From NCBI GenBank assembly GCA_020137815.1, contig CM035353.1, positions 3,012,971 to 3,076,970 on the forward strand: a stretch of 64,000 nt of DNA, given 5' to 3'. Source of the stretch: Hormiphora californensis (taxonomy: Eukaryota > Ctenophora > Tentaculata > Cydippida > Pleurobrachiidae). This document shows, one piece after another, positions 56,669 through 64,000 of the stretch (positions are counted from its first letter, which is position 1; each line of letters opens with the position of its first letter). Under the pieces are notes generated by a model. The model searched no databases and was not told the DNA's origin. It saw only the letters and a program-made list of their open reading frames with translations. A program made the translations under genes and the position numbers.

Positions 56669-58155
56669 GGCAATTTCTGATTTGCCGCATACGGCGTCTA
56701 GACGGCGTCGCAACGCCGTCTAGACGGCGTCTAGACGGTATACCGTCTGGACGGGTTTCGGTGAAATCAGCTAAAAACGGTACCGAAATTGCTTGAGACG
56801 GGTTATAGACGGTATCAGACGGTCTCTAGACGGGTTATAGACGGTATCAGACGGTGTTGCGACGGTATCAGACGGTCTCTAGACGGTGTCTAGACGGTAC
56901 CGTCCCGGCGTCTGGACGGCGTCTGGACGGTGTCTAGACGGTATCCGTCCGAAGTTGAGACGGCACGTCTGAAAATTGTACCAGACGTTGAGACGGACTT
57001 TTAGAACTCCGTCTGTATTTCAGACGGAGTTTTAAAAGTACGTCTCAACGCAGTCTAAAGGAAAATCGATGAAAGTACCGTCTAGACAACGTCTCAACTG
57101 AAACCGGTCAACATACCGTCTAAACAACGTCTAGACAACGTCTAAACAGAATCTCGCGATTCAGTTTCAAATACCGTCTAGACAACTTCTCCAGCAATTT
57201 CGATAAGAATACCGTCTAAACAACGTCTAGACAACGTCTCAAATAATGATGTCTAGACTCGACCGTTTTCGAAGACCATTCTGGATTACCCATGCCAGTT
57301 GGAATTAGTGGTAGATGTGTGCCTATTGAATGAAAATTACACATGTGTTTAACCAGCACAGTCGTACCGCGATGCTCGGGGACGGGAAAGGGGTTATCCT
57401 CCCGGTAATTTTCGTACCCAACTTCAAATAAATCGAGGTCCAACTGTACATCATTTTCATTATCAAAAAGGCACACATTCATTGTAATACAACTGTGAGA
57501 TACTGTCTATGGCTGATACTATCAGTGATAGATAGTGTCGGTTATGAGACGTTGTTTAGACGGTATCTGTATCGGATTCGCTTAAGACGTTGTCTAGACG
57601 TTGTTTAGACGGTATTCGTATCGAAATTGCTGGAGAAGTTGTCTAGACGGTATTTGAAACTGAATCGCGAGATTCTGTTTAGACGTTGTCTAGACGTTGT
57701 TTAGACGGTATGTTGACCGGTTTCAGTTGAGACGTTGTCTAGACGGTACTTTCATCGATTTTCCTTTAGACTGCGTTGAGACGTACTTTTAAAACTCCGT
57801 CTGAAATACAGACGGAGTTCTAAAAGTCCGTCTCAACGTCTGGTACAATTTTCAGACGTGCCGTCTCAACTTCGGACGGATACCGTCTAGACACCGTCCA
57901 GACGCCGTCCAGACGCCGGGACGGTACCGTCTAGACACCGTCTAGAGACCGTCTGATACCGTCGCAACACCGTCTGATACCGTCTATAACCCGTCTAGAG
58001 ACCGTCTGATACCGTCTATAACCCGTCTCAAGCAATTTCGGTACCGTTTTTAGCTGATTTCACCGAAACCCGTCCAGACGGTATACCGTCTAGACGTCGT
58101 CTAGACGGCGTTGCGACGCCGTCTAGACGCCGTATGCGGCAAATCAGAAATTGCC
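56669..58155. mobile_element. Foldback/Mutator-like hairpin element 2, 1.49 kb
   Basis: Ends GGCAATTTCTGATTTGCCGC and complement, with 9-bp duplication gccaacaga (56660-56668, 58156-58164). The arms are dozens of copies of a 12-13 bp word (gtctagacggta) with a palindromic GTCTAGAC core. A central segment (about 57250-57535) is not part of the arms and contains a decayed pogo-like sequence (57359-57450). No transposase frame. Confidence 0.87.
57359..57450. mobile_element. Decayed pogo-like sequence inside hairpin element 2
   Basis: CAGTCGTACCGCGATG...AATCGAGGTCCAACTG followed by TA matches the pogo-like family with about a dozen changes. Confidence 0.5.
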
Positions 58156-58329
58156 GCCAACAGATACATATGTGTTTTTTTTTGTGTTTCGACAGCCATC
58201 TATAATACACTAGTCCCAAGAGTGTACCTTTGTTTCGTGACATGCATGAATTCAAACAATCATCTGTATATTCGGCATGCATAATGCTTGACTATATGCA
58301 CGATATTATATGCATGACTATAATACACA

Positions 58330-58627
58330 TTTCTATTATAAGTTGGAGATGAACGTCGAAGTCGAAGTCGTTCGTTCAGTGCGTTGTTAGGAGACGGTGC
58401 TCGTTCATAAAACACTTGATATGACCAAAGCTGTAAAGCTGCTGTTCACACTTTTGGAACTTCCAATGGAAGTTTCTTAATATTTCGAATGGCTTTTAAC
58501 AGGCCAGTCCCCATATTTGCCATGGCAACCGTGTTATTTGCGTTAAAAGGGCGAAAAGAATCACCCGGCTCCGCCGGGTGGGTTATCAAAAAGACCTTAC
58601 TTGAGGCGCACCCAATGGGTGCGCTAG
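58330..58627 (+). mobile_element. Helitron-like repeat, copy 2
   Basis: From tctattataagttggagatg through caatggaagtttcttaat and the hairpin cacccggctccgccgggtg to gcgcacccaatgggtgcgc, then TAG and T. Followed head-to-tail by copy 3. Confidence 0.5.
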
Positions 58628-58825
58628 TCTATATTTCTATATTATAATTTGGAAATGAACGTCGAAGTGGTCGTTCGTTCAGTGCGTTTCTACGCGACAG
58701 TGCTCCTTCATCAAAACACTTTATATGTGCCCAAAGCTGTAAAGCTGTCATTCACACTTTTGGAACTTCCAGTGGAAGTTTGTTGATATTTTCGAATGAA
58801 TTTCAACAATTCAGTCCCCATACCC
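58628..58825 (+). mobile_element. Helitron-like repeat, copy 3 (5' part only)
   Basis: Begins tctatatttctatattataa directly after the CTAG of copy 2 and shares gaacgtcgaagtggtcgttc and ttccagtggaagtttgtt. The 3' hairpins are missing. Confidence 0.45.
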
Positions 58826-59465
58826 TAGTCAGAATATAATATGTATTTTTTCCCCGCCCGGGTGAATGCCGAAGGCATTCACCCGGATGCCTTTTGCAAA
58901 AAGGCATAGGGGTTTAGAATTTGACAAGTTTACATACTAGTGAAGTGTCACGCTTTTTTTGTCCCGTGACGTAACCCATCCATAGCAACCATCCAGTGCG
59001 GAGTGCTCAAAATATCATTTGAAATACTTCACACACGCTCTAATTCAAATTGCCCACGAAGGCGACGCCCGCAAAGTTATTACAGTGCTGAAATGACGCA
59101 CTTTCATTAGAACGCGCAGCCCGGCGCCGCGCGCCCCTTCCTGTTTGCAATTCATATAACGTTCATCGTTCGTCATGTGTTCGTCATTACAATTGCGCTC
59201 TGGTATTGTCATTGATTACATGAGGTGAGAGGTCAGTTGAGTGGAGATCACATAGACTAGAAAAGGAGCCTAATTAGGCAGCTCATCACCTGCACTGTTC
59301 TGTCTCACCTTTCAGAATCTCATTAGGTCATGGCCGGTGATGGGATGTCACATGCCAATGGCGGGGAAATACAGCACTATGGATACATAGTGCAAATCTT
59401 CTTGTTTTCGATAATACGTATTAAATACGGGCGTGAATACGTATTTAATACGTATTAAATACGTA
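58826..59465. other. No recognised gene
   Basis: Two adjacent stem-loops (gaatgccgaaggcattc; atgccttttgcaaaaaggcat) at 58865-58906. At 59405-59465 there are three copies of aatacgtatt-type palindromes. No exon. Confidence 0.4.
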
Positions 59466-59591
59466 TGTTACCACTCCAGTTGCCATGGCAACCGTGTTAT
59501 TGATGTTGGAAAGGGACGAAAAGAACCACCCGGTGAAGCCAGGTGGGTTATCAAAAAACCCTTACTTGAGGCGCAACCAATGGGTGCGCTA
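59466..59591 (+). mobile_element. Helitron-like repeat, copy 4 (3' part)
   Basis: gttgccatggcaaccgtgtt through ccacccggtgaagccaggtg to caatgggtgcgctag, followed by T. Confidence 0.45.
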
Positions 59592-59669
59592 GTACTGTAT
59601 ATATATATATAGTCTAATAGACGGCCCGGCATTGACCGATTCGACAGCCATGTCTCCAAACTTTTATAC

Positions 59670-60046
59670 CGTTATCTCGTCGAAGCCGTTCATTCAGTGC
59701 TCCTTCATCAACACATTTATGTGAAAAAACGGTTAAGCTGTTACTCACACTTTTGAGATTATGTGAACATTTTCGAACAAATTTTAGCGGTTCAGTCCCC
59801 ATAGTTACCATTTCAGTTGCCATGGCAACCATATGATGTTGGCGTTAAATATGTGAATAAAGAGCGCCACAGAGTGTCTTCAACAGCCCATTGGTGACAT
59901 TGACACCTAGTGCACGTGCGAGATCGAGTGTGTGAGCTCAATCTTGGTCGCACACGGTGTCTATGTCACCAAAACAGCCCATACATGAGGCGCACTGAGT
60001 GGGACCCACTAGACTGAGTGGGACCCACTGAGTGGGTGCACTAGTA
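59670..60046 (+). mobile_element. Helitron-like repeat, copy 5, interrupted by a MITE
   Basis: Shares tcgtcgaagccgttcattca, cagtccccat and gttgccatggcaacca with the other copies, then ends gagtgggtgcactag followed by T. The TTGG-family MITE at 59891-59972 lies inside it. Confidence 0.45.
59891..59972. mobile_element. Palindromic MITE (TTGG family), 82 bp
   Basis: TTGGTGACATTGACACC...GGTGTCTATGTCACCAA with perfect 9-bp duplication aacagccca (59882-59890, 59973-59981). It is the cleanest small member of the family. Confidence 0.87.
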
Positions 60047-60413
60047 ACTATTATAGATTGACATTGTACACTGATATACAGCTGCTGCTCCAGTGATGTC
60101 ATGATGTTGCAACTGCACATTGGGATGTTCTAGGGACTAATTTCCGTGTTTTGAATTTTTTAAATTCAATTTGCTGGCCCTGTCAAGTTTAAGCTCTCAT
60201 GATAATCGGAGGTGTGCTTTCCAAATAAAATGGCTCAAAAACAGCTCAAAAAAGGTTAAAATTTCTTTACAGCACTTCCAAAAAACACATCCGATCACCC
60301 TAGAACTTTGGAATTGACATATTATCATATACCCAAAAAATCAATTTAGCAAAGTCTCAGCACCAGCAAAAAATTCCTTCTGGTAGTTTTGATGCCAAAA
60401 ACACACTTCCAGG

Positions 60414-60522
60414 CAGGAACCGACCGAATCAGGAAATACTGGTTCCTGATTGGCTGATAACCAGTCACGTGACCTAAATAACGAGCTCTGATTGGTTGTT
60501 AACTTGGTTCGGTCGGTTCCTG
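60414..60522 (-). mobile_element. hAT-like MITE, copy 8, with 8-bp target duplication
   Basis: Full-length copy, flanked by cttccagg on both sides. Contains ctgattgg, gtcacgtgac and ctgattgg in the reverse orientation. Confidence 0.87.
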
Positions 60523-61183
60523 CTTCCAGGTATATTAGAGCTCTGTCCTCCGAAGACACTGCACAAGTGCAGGAACCTTGAATGAGGGTATAGAAAAGTC
60601 CATATAAGCTAATTTTGTCAACTTTTTTCTGGGTGAAGCCCAACGCTTGTAAAGGATCCCACATGAACACCCTGTACTTTTACGGAAAAACCGTTATCTA
60701 GCAAAGTTAGCAAGTTATAAGTAACTTTGACAGTCAGTTCGGTAATACTGAATTAGATAATGGTGACACCACGATGTAATACACGGACTATTCTGAAATT
60801 CTCTGCCGTGACAGGTAACTTTTTACAAAGCAAATCCTTGAAGCAATAATAATAATAATAATATTCCGCGCTTATATACCGCCCATACCCGACAGAGACA
60901 TGTCAAAATATTGACGATGTTCCGCCGAATCATCAGAGCGGTATATCCTCGACTACTTATATGACACACTCGAACAGCTCTAGTCGAAAAACAATATATA
61001 GACGACTAAATAAACTTGACTTATAAAACTGAGGGAATAACTGGTCCCATAATCCTGTAGATATAAATTAAAACACACTATACTCACACCTGCTCGAAAA
61101 AAGGATACTAGGTAATGAATTAATAACATGGCTAGAGAGAGGATGACACTGATTGCCCGCAGGCCCCACAACTACAACAAACA

Positions 61184-63660
61184 TTACAACTCAGCCATGG
61201 GTTCCCCATCACCCACTCCAAATGCACCAACGAAGAGATGTGTTTTCAGCCGGGTTTTGAAAGTATCCACATTGGGGATTGACCTGAGCTCAAGAGGAAG
61301 CTCATTCCAGACAGAGGGCAGGAATACTGATAACCTCCTACGTCTCAACTTAGAGTTGGCATTGATACTGGTCATCTTTGGATGTTTTAACCTATAGGGA
61401 TCCGGAACATTAGTCATCCTCGTTGTCCTAGAGGTTCCCCAAGTCTCATCACGTGGCACCAAATCCTGGAGATAACACGGGGCTGTTCCATTGACTATTT
61501 TGTAGGCAATCAAACATGCTTTGAAGTCCAACCTGTAGGAGATCGGTAAAATATGACATTGCCTGAAATACTCCATGTAGTTGTCCTGGTGTCCGTGGAG
61601 GTTAAATACAAAACGAACACAGGCATTGAGAAGCTTCTGGAGCCCACTGAGAACTCGACCAGGAAGTCCACAATACAGAATGTTACTGTAGTCTATCCTC
61701 GATAAAATCAACTGTTTGACCAACATTATCTTTGTTGGGATATCAAAACACCTGTGCAGTTGCCAAAGGTTTCGTAACATCAGTCCACACTGTTTCCTCA
61801 CATTGTTAACCTGTCGTTCAAGGCCAAGGTTATGATCCAAGAGAATTCCCAGGGTTTTACCATCTGTTCCACTACATTCACTGGGGGAGATTTCCGTTCC
61901 TCCAAAGTTAATAACTGGATCAAAAGAGACTTTGCTTAGAGAACTGCGCTTTCCAAGCAGGATGAATTCCGTTTTGGCCTCATTACACTTCAACCACTGC
62001 CCTACCATCCACCTCTTCACCTTCGCCAGACACTCCTCAATATCCACCTTTGCCTCAACCCAGCCAGCAGCATCCGTAGGAACCAGACTCACGTAGAGCT
62101 GGGAATCATCTGCATATAACTTTATCCGGAGTCCATATGGCTCCACAATATCTTGTACAGCCTCGATGTAGAGTAGGAACAAAATAGGACCAAGGAGGGA
62201 CCCTTGAGGGACTCCACAAAGTAAAGCAAGGGTTTCCGAAAGGCAATCACCGACCGAAACTCTAAAAGATCTGGAACTCAAATAGCTTTTAAACCATCGG
62301 AGAGGTTCACCATCCACTCCAAACCGTTTCTGCAACACCTCCAACAACTTTCCATGGTCAACCGTATCAAAAGCAGCACTCATATCTAGACAGATAAGAG
62401 CTACTACGTTTCCTTTATCCATTTCCCCTAGAATGTCATCGAACATGCTTGCCAATAGCGTTTCACAACTGTGACCAACACGATAGCCAGACTGATGTTT
62501 GCCCAAAAGAGAGTTGCGATCCAGGTAGTCATTGAGTTGCGTGAGAACTACCTTCTCAAGAAGCTTAGACAGAAATGGGATGTTCGAAACAGGACGATAG
62601 TTGCTGAGAGCTTCACGATCTCCATACATATTCTTGATGGTAGGAAAGACAAGTGCCTCCTGGAGAGATTCTGCGACCGAAGACTGATGTAGAGACTGAT
62701 TGACTATTGATGTTAATGCAGGAGCCAGATCACTTATACACTCCTTTACCACCCAAGTGGGCAACGGGTCCAGGTCACAGTGCTTGCTGGACATCGATTT
62801 CACTAATGAAACAAGTTCCTCCTCAGATATCTCTTTGAATTCATTCCATGTTGTATGACAGGATTTTCCAGATTCCACAAAATCGCCAGCCTGCTGCTGC
62901 TCCTCATTGACTTGGGTCCGAATTTTGGTCACCTTTGAACTAAAGAACTTTGAAAAATCATCAGCCAGGTTCTTGTTGTTGGTAGTCTCAGGAAGAATAG
63001 TTTCCGCTTTTCCCAGGAGTTTCTGTAACTTTCTTTGTAGCTTCTTCGGGTCCCCTTTTGCCGCATCCAAGTCCTCTTTAACAAAAGCTGCTCTCTTTTC
63101 CTTGTCCATGTTTCCATAGAGCTTCTTCAAATCATTGAATCTCCGTTTCGCTTCCTCAGTTCCATGCTTCCTCCAGTATCGTTCCGCACTCCTCCTCTTA
63201 CGTAGTATTCCTCTTAGTTCCTCATCTCTCCACGGTTTAAACTTTTTCCCTGTCCTCACCCGTTTCCTCGGAACTCGCCTTTCCACTACACTTTCCAACC
63301 AACGATAGAAGTTTACAATACTCTCCTCTGGATCCCGGCCTGGTTCAAATTCCGCTTTCTGGAGGTCCTCTCTGAATCCTTCCTTGTCCATTGACTTGTA
63401 GTCCATGTATTCTCGAAACATTGATTTCCGCATACAAGAGTTTGACAGGTCCTGTCTCACTTCAAGCCCAAACTGTACCAGGAAGTGGTCCGAAGTAGTA
63501 CCATTAGGACAAATTGTTAAATCTCCTAGATTGGTTTCCCTTGTAGTTATCACCAGGTCTAAGGTTCCACCAAGTTGGTGAGTAGGCAATAGTGGTACTC
63601 TTTGCTGAAGGTCAAATGAATCTAGAAGCTCCAATAGTTTCCTCGAGTAGAAGTTGTTTC
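61184..63660 (-). CDS. Reverse transcriptase ORF of the non-LTR element
   Basis: An uninterrupted frame of about 820 codons. Its first 55 residues are the end of an apurinic-type endonuclease (GGTLDLVITTRE, then SDHFLVQF). A Lys/Arg-rich linker follows. Residues from about 340 form the RT: NYRPVSNIPFLSKLLEKV, DMSAAFDTVDH, GVPQGSLLGPILFLLY and the catalytic LYADD (about residues 506-510). The C-terminal part LPLELRSIPNVDTFKTRLKT is typical of Jockey/CR1/L2 proteins. All RT catalytic aspartates are present. The true start lies upstream, where the frame is disrupted, so this copy probably cannot make a complete protein unless the shifts are sequence errors. Confidence 0.9.
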
Positions 63661-64000
63661 TTGTCCTGCACCTGAAAGTTCAGATCCCCTGCTATAATGG
63701 AGTACCTTGCTTCATAACAAGTTCTGAAAGATAGTCTCCGAACTCAGATAGGAATGTAGCCTCTGTGAGTCTTGACTTAGTTGTGTATGGTGGACGATAA
63801 ACATTACAGAGTCTCTTTGGTTGATCTCTGTCACTGATGAGAACCTCCTGCACTTGAAAAGACTTAAACTTTGTCCTTCACTGGGCACTGTCGAAGGACT
63901 ATACCGTCCCGAAAAAGAATTCCTATTCCTCCACCTCCTCTGTCTCCTCGTGGACATGATAAAATATCCCATCCATTATCCCTAATCTCCTGGAGTTTCC
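63661..64000 (-). pseudogene. Frameshifted endonuclease region of the non-LTR element
   Basis: Minus-strand pieces in successive frames: NGWDILSCPRGDRGGGGIGI, then LFRDG; next FKSFQVQEVLISDRDQPKRL, then CNVYRPPYTTKS; then YSIIAGDLNFQVQD; then RNNFYSRKLLELLDS. The order GGGGIGILFR, YRPP and AGDLN is that of the APE-type endonuclease. Three shifts separate the pieces. Confidence 0.75.

Larger units (their letters stand above)
60845..64000 (-). mobile_element. Non-LTR retrotransposon (Jockey/CR1/L2 type), 5' end beyond window
   Basis: Reads leftward. The 3' end is marked by an (ATT)n tail at 60845-60864, directly after gcggtatataagcgcggaat on the minus strand. The RT frame occupies 61184-63634. 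Endonuclease sequence continues to the window edge but is broken by frameshifts near 63875, 63710 and 63670. The 5' UTR and the start of the endonuclease are not included. Confidence 0.88.

Noticed and set aside
57216-57482. 88-codon frame in the centre of hairpin element 2
   Set aside because: It overlaps a decayed pogo-like fragment and arm repeats; it does not resemble a transposase.

Overview
This window is animal nuclear DNA. It has spliced genes with GT/AG introns, class A GPCRs, an aquaporin, an extracellular mosaic protein built from Ig, Kazal and von Willebrand D modules, and a high load of transposon-derived repeats. The domain set, compact introns and dense small inverted-repeat elements fit a non-bilaterian or other marine invertebrate, possibly a sponge. 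The species is an inference, because the sequence contains no diagnostic gene.

Layout. 0-4 kb: two phase-compatible exons of an unrecognised minus-strand gene, with a Helitron-like and a pogo-like repeat. 4.5-6.9 kb: homopolymer-dominated sequence that looks like poor base calling; a second such patch lies at 43.2-44.2 kb. 7-18 kb: mostly microsatellites, minisatellites and duplicated segments, including a 640-bp unit repeated 2.3 times with no visible divergence. 19.1-24.1 kb: minus-strand Ig / follistatin-Kazal / Ig / VWD-C8 gene, traced exon by exon. 24.9-27.4 kb: complete plus-strand aquaporin gene of six exons. 29.0-29.3 kb: two exons of an unrecognised minus-strand gene. 32.6-35.8 kb: intronless LDLa-repeat GPCR of LGR/RXFP type on the minus strand, read with one frameshift. 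45.6-48.5 kb: decayed non-LTR retrotransposon. 49.85-54.4 kb: multi-exon class A GPCR on the plus strand, with no recognisable TM3 exon. 55-60 kb: hairpin elements and Helitron-like copies. 60.85-64 kb: non-LTR retrotransposon with an intact 816-codon reverse transcriptase frame and a frameshifted endonuclease.

The strongest observations concern how repeats meet genes. (1) Fifteen tandem copies of a 53-55 bp unit precede aquaporin exon 2; each copy carries a branch-site-like motif, pyrimidine tract, AG acceptor and the first coding bases of that exon. (2) Two 1.5-kb hairpin elements share GGCAATTT termini, have perfect 9-bp target duplications and have arms built of short AGACG-containing repeats; one lies 20 nt from a 3' splice site. 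(3) A separate palindromic family with TTGGTGACAT-type ends has 9-bp duplications at all four loci, and one 1.5-kb hairpin element is nested in one of its copies. (4) An 8-copy hAT-like MITE carries two CCAAT boxes around GTCACGTGAC. (5) A pogo-like MITE sits inside a splice donor and re-creates it.

All coordinates come from reading the sequence directly. No alignment or database search was run, and family names rest on motif recognition.
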